Shown piece after piece: positions 7,615-16,515 of a DNA stretch of 48,217 nt (position 1 is its first letter; each line of letters begins with the position of its first letter). The stretch is from Alphaproteobacteria bacterium (GTDB lineage: Bacteria > Pseudomonadota > Alphaproteobacteria > UBA9219 > RGZA01), in the NCBI GenBank assembly GCA_021732145.1, contig JAKFVN010000028.1, forward strand, positions 1 to 48,217. Direction: 5' to 3'. Both the position numbers and the translations under genes were made by a program. The notes beneath the pieces are model-generated. The model ran no database searches and was not told where the DNA came from. It saw only the letters and a program-made list of their open reading frames with translations.

Positions 7615-8334
7615 TTATGCCACTTTGCCAAGTGAGCGGATGACGTTAGTTAGTCGTTGGTTTTCTGTGTCAATCAAGCGGGAAACGCGTTCATAGGCGC
7701 GTGAAATATCGATTACATGCGCCATTTCCGTGATGGGCTTGACGTTGGATGCTTCAATCATCCCTTGGTTAAATCGTGCGTTTTCATCTACCTGTGGCAA
7801 CTCATTGGTCTTATAAAATCCGCCATAGGTTTGTTGCATCAATTGCTCATTCTGGAATTTCATGACCTGCAAACGGCCTATTTTCCCGATTTCGGTGGAA
7901 AGCGTTCCGTCTTGTGAAATCGAAATATTTTTTGCATCGATTGGAATGGAAATGTTTGTGCCGTCAGCTGCCAGCACGGAATATCCATCTGGCGTTACCA
8001 GAACGCCTTGAGCATCCATCTGGAAACTTCCTTGGCGCGTATACTGAATGCCTTGTGGTGTATTAACGGAAAAATAGCCTTGTCCGGCAATCGCGACATC
8101 CAGCGGGTTTCCGGTTTTGACAAAAGTGCCTTGCGTGGTGTTGCGCAACGTTGCTCTATCAAGCACCATGTGATGCGTAAATTTAGGCGTAGGCTTCACT
8201 ATATAATCCTCGAACAATACGTCGTTCGACTTGTAGCCAGTGGTGCTTACATTCGCGATGTTTTGCGCGACAATATCCATTTGCCGCTGCAAAACATCTT
8301 GTTGTGATAGCAAAACATATATCGGCGTTTCCAT
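7615..8334 (-). CDS. flgF: Flagellar proximal rod protein FlgF
   Basis: FlgF is a proximal rod subunit. The 239-residue product starts METPIYVLLSQQDVLQRQMDIVAQNIANVSTTGYK, has the rod/hook-family core NPLDVAIAGQGYFSVNTPQGIQYTRQGSF, and ends with MAHVIDISRAYERVSRLIDTENQRL, as expected of a rod protein. GAGGAG lies about 13 bases before the ATG. It heads the flgF-flgG-flgA-flgH operon, driven by the sigma-54-type element at 8400-8415. Confidence 0.95.
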   Translation of the reverse strand: METPIYVLLSQQDVLQRQMDIVAQNIANVSTTGYKSNDVLFEDYIVKPTPKFTHHMVLDRATLRNTTQGTFVKTGNPLDVAIAGQGYFSVNTPQGIQYTRQGSFQMDAQGVLVTPDGYSVLAADGTNISIPIDAKNISISQDGTLSTEIGKIGRLQVMKFQNEQLMQQTYGGFYKTNELPQVDENARFNQGMIEASNVKPITEMAHVIDISRAYERVSRLIDTENQRLTNVIRSLGKVA

Positions 8335-8399
8335 CTGGCTCTACTCCTCATTTATGCGTTGGTTCGTTAAACATTGCCCATCGTCACAGACGCTTGCTA

Positions 8400-8415
8400 T
8401 GCACATGCTGTGCCA
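8400..8415 (-). promoter_or_regulatory. Sigma-54-type promoter before flgF
   Basis: The minus strand reads TGGCACA-GCAT-GTGCA with GG-N10-GC spacing. Its two halves are identical to those of the fliK element at 802-817. The predicted start of transcription is near 8390, about 55 bases before the flgF ATG. Confidence 0.7.
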
Positions 8416-8532
8416 AGATAGTTTTTTATTTTATTTCATGCGCTTAGTTGATCGGTGCGCAGCAAAAACATGCATTTAACGCTGGCGATCAAAGCAGCTT
8501 GGGGCATTTTTACCCAGAAACGTGTCACAAAC

Positions 8533-8662
8533 TGGCATGACTCTCGCATAGATAAGGTATGGTTTGGCCGCCACAGGTGGTTTTAGAAGGCAAATAACAT
8601 ATTGAAAGGGCACATTTTTTTCTTTCAAGAAGTTGTTAACCATGTTTTTGTTAAAGTGTTAA
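8533..8662 (+). promoter_or_regulatory. Candidate regulatory region of fliL: sigma-54-like element and TTAA cluster
   Basis: The 379-bp gap between flgF and fliL holds no gene. On the plus strand TGGCATG-ACTC-TCGCA (8533-8548) fits a sigma-54 -24/-12 element with one mismatch in the -12 half, about 165 bases before fliL. Closer in, at 8636-8662, three TTAA tetramers occur, the first inside GTTAACCAT, the CtrA half-site 8-mer. None of the pairs has the N7 spacing. Either element could drive fliL; in Caulobacter fliLM is CtrA-controlled. Confidence 0.4.
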
Positions 8663-8713
8663 CATCCAATACGGTCTCCCATCCGAGACTGTTTTCCCAA
8701 AAGGATTTTCTAC

Positions 8714-9352
8714 GTGGCTAAAAAAGAAGAAAAAAAAGCTGAAGAGAAAGACGATAAAAAAGCCGCGGCAGCAGAAGGCAAGGAAGGCGCGGAGGACATC
8801 GCTTCTGAAGGCGCCGAAGGCGGAAAAAAGAAACTCGACAAAAAAATGATTATCATCATCGCGGCGGCCGCAGTGTTGCTGCTGGGCGGCGGCGCGGCAG
8901 CATTGGTGTTCACGGGCGTATTGGGTGGTAAAAAGCCGGAAGCGGCAGCCGCTGAGGGCCACGGCGAAACAGCCAAAGAAGATGGCCGTGGTGAAGCCAA
9001 AGAAGGCGGGCATGGCGGCAAGGACGACAGCAAGAAAAATGAGCACGGCCCCATTTTCTATGATATGGGCGAAGTGGTTGTGAATTTGCAAACCGATGGC
9101 AAGCGCCAGATATTCCTGAAGCTCGTGATGCAGCTGGAACTGGAAGCTGAGGAAGACAAAGCCACCATTGAAAAAATCAAACCGCGCATCATTGATAATT
9201 TCCAGACTTATTTGCGTGAATTGCGCCTTGATGATTTGCGTGGCTCTGCGGGGCTTTACCGACTTCGTGAAGAATTGCTGTTCCGCGTAACTGAGGCAGC
9301 GCAGCCTGTTAAAGTAAAAGACGTACTGATCCAGCAAATGCTGGTGCAATAG
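8714..9352 (+). CDS. fliL: Flagellar basal body-associated protein FliL
   Basis: FliL is an inner-membrane protein that surrounds and supports the stator units at the basal body. The 212-residue product has a highly charged Lys/Glu/Ala N-terminus (1-44), one membrane helix (about 45-68), a Gly/His/Lys-rich periplasmic linker, and the conserved FliL domain from about 115: YDMGEVVVNLQTDGKRQIFLKLVMQLEL and LRLDDLRGSAGLYRLREELL. Translation begins at GTG 8714, with AAGGATTTT upstream. It leads the fliL-fliM-DUF6468-motE-cheY-cheZ series. Confidence 0.96.
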   Translation: MAKKEEKKAEEKDDKKAAAAEGKEGAEDIASEGAEGGKKKLDKKMIIIIAAAAVLLLGGGAAALVFTGVLGGKKPEAAAAEGHGETAKEDGRGEAKEGGHGGKDDSKKNEHGPIFYDMGEVVVNLQTDGKRQIFLKLVMQLELEAEEDKATIEKIKPRIIDNFQTYLRELRLDDLRGSAGLYRLREELLFRVTEAAQPVKVKDVLIQQMLVQ

Positions 9353-9366
9353 AGGGAGGCCGCATC

Positions 9367-10464
9367 ATGGCGCCTGCTGACGAGAAACCACCAATGACTG
9401 AAGAAGAGCGTCAGGCCGCTGAATGGGAAGCCATGTCCGCCAATGTGGGCGCGACTGCCCCGACTGACGAGATGGCAGCCGCGATGGCCGATATGGGCGG
9501 CGACACGCGCGTTTTAAGCCAGAATGAAATCGACAGCCTGCTGGGTTTTGGCGGCGCAGACGATGGTGATGAAAACAAGGGCATCATGGCGCTGGTTAAC
9601 TCCGCGCTTGTAAACTATGAACGCCTGCCGATGCTTGAAGTGGTCTTTGACCGCTTGGTGCGCATGATGTCCACGTCGCTTCGTAATTTTACATCCGATA
9701 ACGTGGAAGTCAGCCTTGATCAGATTTCGTCAGTGCGTTTTGGCGATTATCTGAACTCCATTCCGCTGCCTGCGATGCTTGCGGTGTTTAAAGCCGAAGA
9801 ATGGGACAATTTCGGATTAATGGTCGTTGATAGCGCGATGATCTATTCGATTGTAGATGTGTTGCTGGGTGGCCGCCGCGGTACAGCTGCGATGCGTATT
9901 GAAGGCCGTCCCTATACAACGATCGAGCGCAATCTGGTTGAACGCCTTGTGCATGTTATTTTGGCGGATATGAGCGGTTCGTTCGACCCGTTATCACAAG
10001 TCAATTTCCGTTTTGACCGTCTTGAAACTAATCCACGCTTTGCGACGATTGCGCGTCCGGCCAATGCGGCCGTGCTGGTCAAGCTGCGCATCGATATGGA
10101 AGATCGCGGCGGCTGCCTTGAAATCATCATTCCTTACGCAACGCTGGAACCTGTTCGTGAGCTTTTGCTGCAAATGTTCATGGGTGAAAAATTCGGCCGT
10201 GACTCCATCTGGGAAACCCACTTGGGCAATGAATTGCTGACCACGGATATGAGCATGCATGCGGTATTGGATGAAATGACCATGCCGCTGTATGACATCT
10301 TGAACATGAAACCCGGAACCTTTGTGCCGCTCAACGTAAAGCCTGACAGCATGGTGGAATTGCGCAGCGGTGAAGTATCCTTGTTCAAGGGACGCATGGG
10401 CAGCAAAAATGGCCGCATTGCCGTGATGATTGAAGAAGAAAAAATCAAGCGTCCCGGAGAATAA
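9367..10464 (+). CDS. fliM: Flagellar motor switch protein FliM
   Basis: FliM is the C-ring protein that binds phosphorylated CheY and switches rotation. The 365-residue product carries the CheY-binding segment LSQNEIDSLLG (residues 50-60), a central CheC-like domain with RLVRMMSTSLRNFTSDNVEVSL and DPLSQVNFRFDRLETNPRFA, and a C-terminal SpoA (FliN-like) domain near residues 285-360 (LNMKPGTFVPL). An N-terminal extension of about 45 residues precedes the CheY motif. ATG 9367 has GGGAGG upstream, 14 bases after the fliL stop. FliG and FliN are not in the window. Confidence 0.97.
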   Translation: MAPADEKPPMTEEERQAAEWEAMSANVGATAPTDEMAAAMADMGGDTRVLSQNEIDSLLGFGGADDGDENKGIMALVNSALVNYERLPMLEVVFDRLVRMMSTSLRNFTSDNVEVSLDQISSVRFGDYLNSIPLPAMLAVFKAEEWDNFGLMVVDSAMIYSIVDVLLGGRRGTAAMRIEGRPYTTIERNLVERLVHVILADMSGSFDPLSQVNFRFDRLETNPRFATIARPANAAVLVKLRIDMEDRGGCLEIIIPYATLEPVRELLLQMFMGEKFGRDSIWETHLGNELLTTDMSMHAVLDEMTMPLYDILNMKPGTFVPLNVKPDSMVELRSGEVSLFKGRMGSKNGRIAVMIEEEKIKRPGE

Positions 10465-10467
10465 TGC

Positions 10468-11184
10468 ATGAATTGGAGTATCGTTATCAATGCCGTGTTT
10501 ATCGTATGCATGGCGATTGGCATTGGGGTTGTGTGGCGCTTGCAGAAAACCCTGAACGGGTTGGATAAAAACCGCCTTGAAATGGAAAAATTCGTCGCCG
10601 ATTTTTCGGGCAGCATTGCGCGCGCGCAAAAAGCAATTGATGATTTACAGCAAACCGCGCGCGATGCAGGCCATGATGTTGAAAGCCATTTATCACGTGC
10701 GCAAGGGCTGCGTGATGAACTGGCTTTTTTGGTGGAAGCGGCCGATAAAATCGCAACGCGCCTGACCGATAGCACGGCATCCGCGCAAAGCGATGCAAAG
10801 GCTTCACGCAATCAGCGTCCTGAAGGGCAAAATGAAAAACTCGCTGAAAGCAGGCCAGAGGCAAAACCGCTTTCATCCATTCAGGACGTGCAAAAGCAAA
10901 AAGCGGAAACAGTCATTATTCCGCCTGCTCCAAAAGCCGAGCCAGCTCCGCCGCCCACGCAGGCCAAAACCGTGCCGCTATGGGCAAAACGCGCAGAACC
11001 GACAGGCCCGGTGATTAATGCGCCAGTTGAAGCAGCCGCACCTGTTTCCGGGCTGCAGTTCGGCAGGAAGCCCGTACAAAAAGCACCAGAACCGCCAGTG
11101 AATGCGCAGCCTGTAAAGGAAGAAGAGCAGTTACGTTCATTGGCTGAACGCGAATTGCAGCAAGCCCTTGAAAAGATGAAATAG
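10468..11184 (+). CDS. DUF6468-type membrane protein of the flagellar cluster
   Basis: A 238-residue protein with one N-terminal membrane helix (about 5-24), a coiled-coil segment (about 35-110, GLDKNRLEMEKFVADFSGSIARA), and a long Pro/Ala/Lys-rich tail. This matches the DUF6468 pattern found between fliM and motE in many alphaproteobacteria; the biochemical role is not known. The start lies three bases after the fliM stop and the next gene starts two bases after its own stop, so the three are tightly coupled. A structural role near the motor is an inference from position alone. Confidence 0.8.
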   Translation: MNWSIVINAVFIVCMAIGIGVVWRLQKTLNGLDKNRLEMEKFVADFSGSIARAQKAIDDLQQTARDAGHDVESHLSRAQGLRDELAFLVEAADKIATRLTDSTASAQSDAKASRNQRPEGQNEKLAESRPEAKPLSSIQDVQKQKAETVIIPPAPKAEPAPPPTQAKTVPLWAKRAEPTGPVINAPVEAAAPVSGLQFGRKPVQKAPEPPVNAQPVKEEEQLRSLAERELQQALEKMK

Positions 11185-11186
11185 CC

Positions 11187-11948
11187 ATGACACTTAATCC
11201 CCTCAAAAAAATCGTGCCACCAAAACCGAAATTCAAAATCTCGTTTCGTGCTGGGATATCGGCATTTATTTTCCTTGCGGTGGTTATGATGGGCTTGCGC
11301 ATTCAGGACGTTGCAATCGATTTGGCAAAAGGCAATCCCGTCCAGGCGGTAACGCCCGCAAAGGCTGAAACCGCAGCCAAGGAAGCTGATAAGCCAGCGC
11401 CAGAAACCAAGACAGAAGCCAAAAAAGAAGAAAAAAAAGAAGAAAAAAAAGAAGAGCATAAGGAAGGCGAAGCCGCTAAGGACGAAAAGCCGGGTCTTAT
11501 CAACGCCGATCCCGTGCAGCAGGATCAGGAAAACTATTCCGAAGCGGAAGTGAACATTCTAAAGCGCTTATCCGAACGCCGTCAGGAGCTGGATAAGCAT
11601 GCGCGTGATCTTGACCAGCGCGAAGCGCTTCTGAAAATCACCGAGCAGCGCATCGACAAAAAACTTGGCGATATGAAAGCTATGCAGGAACAGGTTCGCG
11701 CCGTCATTTCGACGGCAACGGCGGAGCAAAAAGCAAAGACGGACAGCCTTGTTAAAATCTATGAAATCATGAAACCCAAGGATGCCGCGAATATTTTTAA
11801 CGAGTTGGACATGCCTGTATTGCTCAGCGTGATTGCCAATATGAAAGAATCACGCGTTGCGCCCATCCTCGCCGCAATGGATCCGCAAAAAGCAAAACTG
11901 GTGACAGGCGCGTTAATGGAAAAGAAACCATTGCCCGCCCCGCCTTAA
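11187..11948 (+). CDS. motE: MotE-like chaperone (MgtE N-terminal-like domain)
   Basis: MotE is described in alphaproteobacteria as a periplasmic chaperone that stabilises the stator-linking protein MotC. The 253-residue product has an inner-membrane anchor (about 23-42), a lysine/glutamate-rich segment (about 80-105, repeated KKEE), a coiled coil (about 120-190, KRLSERRQELDKHARDLDQRE), and a C-terminal MgtE_N-like domain (KPKDAANIFNELDMPVLLSVIANMKESRVAPILAAMDP). Gene order after DUF6468 supports the call. No MotC gene is in the window. Confidence 0.82.
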   Translation: MTLNPLKKIVPPKPKFKISFRAGISAFIFLAVVMMGLRIQDVAIDLAKGNPVQAVTPAKAETAAKEADKPAPETKTEAKKEEKKEEKKEEHKEGEAAKDEKPGLINADPVQQDQENYSEAEVNILKRLSERRQELDKHARDLDQREALLKITEQRIDKKLGDMKAMQEQVRAVISTATAEQKAKTDSLVKIYEIMKPKDAANIFNELDMPVLLSVIANMKESRVAPILAAMDPQKAKLVTGALMEKKPLPAPP

Positions 11949-11980
11949 GCTTGTGCGGTTTCGCTATTTTTCCGGTTGGT

Positions 11981-12000
11981 TTGTTCGTGTACCAGAACAA
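11981..12000. other. Inverted repeat after motE
   Basis: TTGTTC-GTGTACCA-GAACAA forms 6-bp arms with an 8-base loop, followed by TTTT on the plus strand. It lies in the 205-bp gap before cheY and may be a weak intrinsic terminator for the fliL-motE transcript or an operator for cheY. Confidence 0.3.
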
Positions 12001-12153
12001 TTTTCGTGAGCAAAACTCGGCCATTTCACCAGAATCATTAGAGAAAAATCGCGCTAATAAGCCTTTGTTAAATCCTCGCGGCTAACAATAGCCGTTCAAA
12101 GCACCCGCATTATTCTCTGCAAATTACCTTGCACATGTTAAGGAGCAACTCAG

Positions 12154-12540
12154 ATGGCTGTGAATATGGATATGAACGTTCTCATCGTCGACGATTACAA
12201 AACGATGCTGCGTATCGTGAACAATCTTCTCAAGCAATTGGGTTTCAAGAATGTGTATGAAGCGACCGATGGTGGCATGGCGCTGGGCATGCTGCGTGAA
12301 AAAGATTATGGTCTCGTGATTTCCGATTGGAACATGGAACCAATGACCGGCTTGCAGCTTTTAAAAGAAGTCCGCGCCGATGCGAAATTGAAGGCAACGC
12401 CATTTATTATGGTGACCGCAGAAAGCAAAACCGAAAACGTGGTGGCCGCAAAGCAGGCCGGCGTGAACAATTACATTGTCAAGCCGTTCAATGCCGAAAC
12501 GCTGAAATCAAAAATTGTTACCGTGCTGGGTCAATTCTGA
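12154..12540 (+). CDS. cheY: Chemotaxis response regulator CheY
   Basis: A 128-residue single-domain receiver. The acidic pocket D13/D14, phospho-acceptor D58 (in VISDWNMEP), switch T88 and K110 (in YIVKPF) are all in place. WNMEPMTGLQLLK and the adjacent cheZ identify it as motor-directed CheY rather than a DivK-type receiver. Phosphorylated by CheA (not in the window), it binds the EIDSLL segment of FliM encoded nearby. AAGGAG lies upstream of ATG 12154. A 205-bp gap separates it from motE, so it may have its own promoter. Confidence 0.95.
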   Translation: MAVNMDMNVLIVDDYKTMLRIVNNLLKQLGFKNVYEATDGGMALGMLREKDYGLVISDWNMEPMTGLQLLKEVRADAKLKATPFIMVTAESKTENVVAAKQAGVNNYIVKPFNAETLKSKIVTVLGQF

Positions 12541-12574
12541 TGCTGGCCAGAAATTCTGTTGAGGGGATCGTGGA

Positions 12575-13225
12575 ATGACCGGGTATGACGATCAATTGCA
12601 GCAAACGCTTGAAAAAGCGCTGGCGCAGCTTGGTGATGCATCGGGCAAGCAAAGCCCGCAAGCGCTCATTGAAACCGCGATTGAATCACTGAAAGCTGCG
12701 CGCGTGACCAACCATAACGTCTATGACCAGTTGGCGGCACTGGCGAAATACATCAACGATGCAAAAAAAGAAATCGCCAATATTCGCGCGGATGCGATTG
12801 GCGGCGAGCATATTCCAAGCGCAACCGACCAGCTGGATGAAGTGGTAGGCGCAACCGAAGATGCAACCAACAAGATCATGGATTGCTGCGACGTGATTAC
12901 TGCGATTGCCGGAAAGCAGCAGCAGCCAGCACAGCAGGAACTGACCGACCAGGTCACCAAGATTTATGAGGCCTGCAACTTCCAGGATATTACCGGCCAG
13001 CGCATCACCAAAGTGGTTCGTACGCTCAAGCACATTGATGCGCAGGTTGCCATGCTGCTTAAAGCGCTTGATGATGCCGGCTTCCAGATTGAAAAAAGCG
13101 GCGTGTTGACAGGCCTCAATGTTTCCAAGGCAACGGATGCAGAAAAGCATTTGCTCAATGGCCCGCAAGCAGCAGATGCTGCCATTAAGCAGGACGACAT
13201 CGACAAGCTGTTCGGCTGTCCGTAA
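12575..13225 (+). CDS. cheZ: Chemotaxis protein phosphatase CheZ
   Basis: CheZ removes the phosphate from CheY-P. The 216-residue protein has the long helical hairpin of the family and the catalytic segment CNFQDITGQRITKVV, with D138 and Q142 corresponding to the D143/Q147 pair of enterobacterial CheZ. The C-terminus KQDDIDKLF resembles the short CheY-binding tail. It starts 34 bases after cheY with GAGGGG upstream. Its presence indicates signal termination by phosphatase rather than only by a phosphate-sink CheY. Confidence 0.93.
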   Translation: MTGYDDQLQQTLEKALAQLGDASGKQSPQALIETAIESLKAARVTNHNVYDQLAALAKYINDAKKEIANIRADAIGGEHIPSATDQLDEVVGATEDATNKIMDCCDVITAIAGKQQQPAQQELTDQVTKIYEACNFQDITGQRITKVVRTLKHIDAQVAMLLKALDDAGFQIEKSGVLTGLNVSKATDAEKHLLNGPQAADAAIKQDDIDKLFGCP

Positions 13226-13301
13226 TACCTCTTATCTGCGTGCATTGAATCGCATAAACCCTTGTTGTTTTGGCTGAAATCGGTCAATCTGGAAACAGTA
13301 T

Positions 13302-16298
13302 ATGTGCACTCTTTCCAGTGTTGTCAGCGCGCGTCCTTTGAAACCGAATTCATCCGTTTTACCAGCATTGCTTTTATCGCTAGGCATCGTAGTGCCAGCG
13401 GAATCCATTTGCGCGCAGGAAATCGCGGAGCATGCCCAGCCCATCCAGGTGCAGGCAAAAGTGCGCGCTGGCATCCACGATGACTATGAACGGCTGGTGT
13501 TTGATTGGCCCGTGCAAATTTCCTACACGTTTTTGCAAAATGGTCAGGAGGTAAGCCTGCGTTTTGCACAAGGCGCGCCTGTTGACTTAACGCAAATTAA
13601 ACGCCGCCATCTTTCAAAAATTATTCATAGCGAGCAGATCGCCGAAGGCAATGCGCGTGTCGTAAGGCTTCTCCTTGCGCCTGATACAGTTGCCAGGAAT
13701 GTGCAACAGGGCGGCCTGGTCATTCTCGATTTTTACGATGGCCGCGCGCCGGTTGTCGCTACATCGTCCAGCTTGCCACAGGCGATGTTGATTGCAGGCG
13801 AAGCGCCAGCGCAGCATGGGGAGCATGCCGAAGCCCCTGCGGCGCAAGTGCCAGAAGTGAAAACAGAATCGAAAACAGAAGCCAAGCCCGAAGAAACAAA
13901 AGCGCCAGTAGCCGAGGCGCCTGCTGCATCAACAGAAAATAAGGCAGCAGAAAATAAGGCAGGCGGGCCAGCCGCGCCAAACCTTGATGACATTGGGAAT
14001 GATGCGCTGCCCTTGGTCACGATGGATCCTGGCATTGTGGCAGGCACAGCGATTTACCGCCGTGCGGATTATATCTATATCGTGTTCGGCAAGAAAATTA
14101 CCTTGCCGCTTGCATCTATGGTGCGTGATACGCCGCGCGTAACATTGGAAAGCATGCAATCATCAAGCGGCAGTGTATATCGTTTCTATATGCCGCAGGA
14201 TTTTAATCTGCGTTGCGTGCGCGAAGAAAATCGCTGGAGCATTCGTGCCTCCAGAAAAGTTCCAACCGCGCCCATTAGCCTTACCTTGTCGGCGCAGCCT
14301 GATTACGCGCTTGGCGCACGCATCATTATTCCTGTCAGCAAAGCAGATGATGTCGTGCATGTTGTGGATCCCGAAATCGGCGATGAGCTGATTGTCGTGC
14401 CGCTGGTGGGTTCCAGCCAGGCGGTGCGCCAGGCCTATCAATATGCGGATTTCCGCTTCATTCCGTCGGAACAAGGCGTTGTCATTCGTCCGTTGGTGGA
14501 CGGCGTTGATGTGAAACGCCAGGGGCTTGGCATTGAAATCACATCGGATAAGGGATTGCGCCTTTCATCCAGCAAGGATACGGGCCTTCCCAGCGATACG
14601 CGCGCCAGCACGCCATCCAAAGACCAGCTGTTTGATTTAAATGATTGGTATGGGCCTGTTTCAAAATCTTATACACATATGCGCCAGCACTGGCAGCAAA
14701 CGCTTGCCGAAGTTCCGGTCAATGAACGTGACCGCGTGCGCCTGAACATGGCGCGCTTTTATTTTGCGCGTAACCATGCGCAGGAAGCATTGGGCCTGCT
14801 CACGCTGTTATCACAGCAGGTTCCCGATTTGCTTCATCGCAGTGAATTTCTTGCGCTGCGCGGCGCGGTGCGCGTGCTGACCCACGATATTGGTGCGATT
14901 GATGATTTTAATTCGCCCGATATCATGAACTATCCGGAAATGAAATTGTGGCGCGCCGTTGCCAAGACGCGCATCATGGAATGGAAAGAAGCGGCTGAAT
15001 TATTCGCCAGCGCTGATAATGTGCTTGATAAATATCCTGAGCCGTTCTTTACCGACTTCTCAATTACCGCCATTGAAGCTGCCATTGCCAGCAAGGATAA
15101 AGCCTATGCCAACGCAGTGTTGGACAGGCTTATGCAACGCCACCCGGAACTTGATAATTCATCGGGCCCTGTCAATTACCTGCGCGGCGTATTGATGAGC
15201 CTGACTGACCATTTGGACAGGGCAGAAAAATTCTGGAACAAGGCCGCAAGCAGCACAGACCAATTATACAAAGTTCGCGCAAAGTTATCGCTGACCGATT
15301 ACGAAGTCATCAGCGGAAAGATTAATCCGCTGCAAGCAGCAGAGAAACTTGAACGCCTGCGCTTTGCATGGCGCGGTGATGATTTGGAACTGGACATCCT
15401 GCGGCGCATTGGCAAGTTTTATATTGAAGGCGGTAAAATCGAGGAAGGTCTTGCAACGCTGAAGCAGGCATTGGTTCTGTTGCCCGATAATGATGTTGCC
15501 AAGCAGTTGCATCAGGAAATGGCCTTCGCCTTCCGCGATGTGTTCCTTGGCAATAAAAACCGCGATATATCAGCGCTTGATGCGCTCAGCCTTTATGAGC
15601 GTTTTTATGATTTAGCGCCGCCTGGCGCAGAAGGCGATACGATTATTCGCGCGCTGGCGCAGCGCATGGTATCGCTTGATTTATTGGACAGGGCAGCCGC
15701 ATTGCTGGCTGACCAGGCGCGCCACCGTTTAACGGGTGCCATGAAAACGCGCGTAGGGACGCAGGCCGCAGGAATTTATCTGCTCGACCATCAGCCGGAA
15801 GACGCGCTGAAAATTTTAAAAGACAGCGATGATGCCGGAATACCAGAAGAGTTGGCAGTAGAACGCAGCCTGTTAAAGGCAAAAGCCTTGGCAGTCTCTG
15901 GCAAGGCAGATGAAGCCAAGGCGATGCTAAAAAATATAAACAGCGAATATGCAACCCGCTTGCTGGTTGATATTGCATGGCGGGCGCATGATTGGGCTGG
16001 CGCTGCAACCATTCTCGATGAACTGATTGGCGCGCCCGCTGAAAGCATGAAAGCAGAAACAGCGCAGTTGGTCATAAGCCGCGCGATTGCCCTTGCCATG
16101 ATTAATGACAGTGCGTCGCTCGATAAGCTGCACAGCGATTTTTCATCCACGATGAAGGGCTTGCCGCAGGAAGAACTGTTTAAAATGCTTACCGAAGCTG
16201 AAACAGGCTTGCCACGCGACCCATCTGCCATGAAATCACTGATGGCAGATGTTGATTTGTTCCAAGGCTATCTTGAGAACTACCGGAATCTTAATTAA
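13302..16298 (+). CDS. Large exported tetratricopeptide-type repeat protein
   Basis: A 998-residue protein of unassigned function. Residues 1-39 look like a signal peptide (ALLLSLGIVV, cleavage near ICAQ). Residues about 45-150 form a beta-rich domain beginning RAGIHDDYERLVFDWP; then an Ala/Glu/Lys/Pro linker (about 165-225), a second beta-rich region (about 230-420), and from about 470 to the end helical pairs of TPR type (MARFYFARNHAQEALGLLTLL, YLRGVLMSLTDHLDRAEKFWNKA). Similar proteins lie next to cheZ in other alphaproteobacteria as far as I recall. No clear ribosome binding site precedes ATG 13302. A periplasmic scaffold role linked to motility is an inference from position. Confidence 0.8.
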   Translation: MCTLSSVVSARPLKPNSSVLPALLLSLGIVVPAESICAQEIAEHAQPIQVQAKVRAGIHDDYERLVFDWPVQISYTFLQNGQEVSLRFAQGAPVDLTQIKRRHLSKIIHSEQIAEGNARVVRLLLAPDTVARNVQQGGLVILDFYDGRAPVVATSSSLPQAMLIAGEAPAQHGEHAEAPAAQVPEVKTESKTEAKPEETKAPVAEAPAASTENKAAENKAGGPAAPNLDDIGNDALPLVTMDPGIVAGTAIYRRADYIYIVFGKKITLPLASMVRDTPRVTLESMQSSSGSVYRFYMPQDFNLRCVREENRWSIRASRKVPTAPISLTLSAQPDYALGARIIIPVSKADDVVHVVDPEIGDELIVVPLVGSSQAVRQAYQYADFRFIPSEQGVVIRPLVDGVDVKRQGLGIEITSDKGLRLSSSKDTGLPSDTRASTPSKDQLFDLNDWYGPVSKSYTHMRQHWQQTLAEVPVNERDRVRLNMARFYFARNHAQEALGLLTLLSQQVPDLLHRSEFLALRGAVRVLTHDIGAIDDFNSPDIMNYPEMKLWRAVAKTRIMEWKEAAELFASADNVLDKYPEPFFTDFSITAIEAAIASKDKAYANAVLDRLMQRHPELDNSSGPVNYLRGVLMSLTDHLDRAEKFWNKAASSTDQLYKVRAKLSLTDYEVISGKINPLQAAEKLERLRFAWRGDDLELDILRRIGKFYIEGGKIEEGLATLKQALVLLPDNDVAKQLHQEMAFAFRDVFLGNKNRDISALDALSLYERFYDLAPPGAEGDTIIRALAQRMVSLDLLDRAAALLADQARHRLTGAMKTRVGTQAAGIYLLDHQPEDALKILKDSDDAGIPEELAVERSLLKAKALAVSGKADEAKAMLKNINSEYATRLLVDIAWRAHDWAGAATILDELIGAPAESMKAETAQLVISRAIALAMINDSASLDKLHSDFSSTMKGLPQEELFKMLTEAETGLPRDPSAMKSLMADVDLFQGYLENYRNLN

Positions 16299-16515
16299 CA
16301 TATTGAAATTATTGATACAAATACGCTTTTATGCGGTTTCCGGCCTCAGGAAGGCCACACCTTATAATCTTGTTATGCAGAGCCAACTATTTTGCTTATA
16401 AGCCCATATATTTCATGCTATTTAGAAGCCAATTCCTAAGGCAAGTGACGACTCATTTGTTTTAATCCCAGCTAATATCTAAACAAGCTCTTCCAGCTCA
16501 AGAGGATGTAACCCC

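Noticed and set aside
8651-9349. Minus-strand frame of 232 codons opposite fliL
   Set aside because: It is the reverse of the Lys/Glu-rich FliL reading frame (long Phe runs) and has no recognisable motif.
16342-16356. GGCCT-CAGGA-AGGCC hairpin as terminator after the repeat protein
   Set aside because: Short stem without a T-run; it may be chance.
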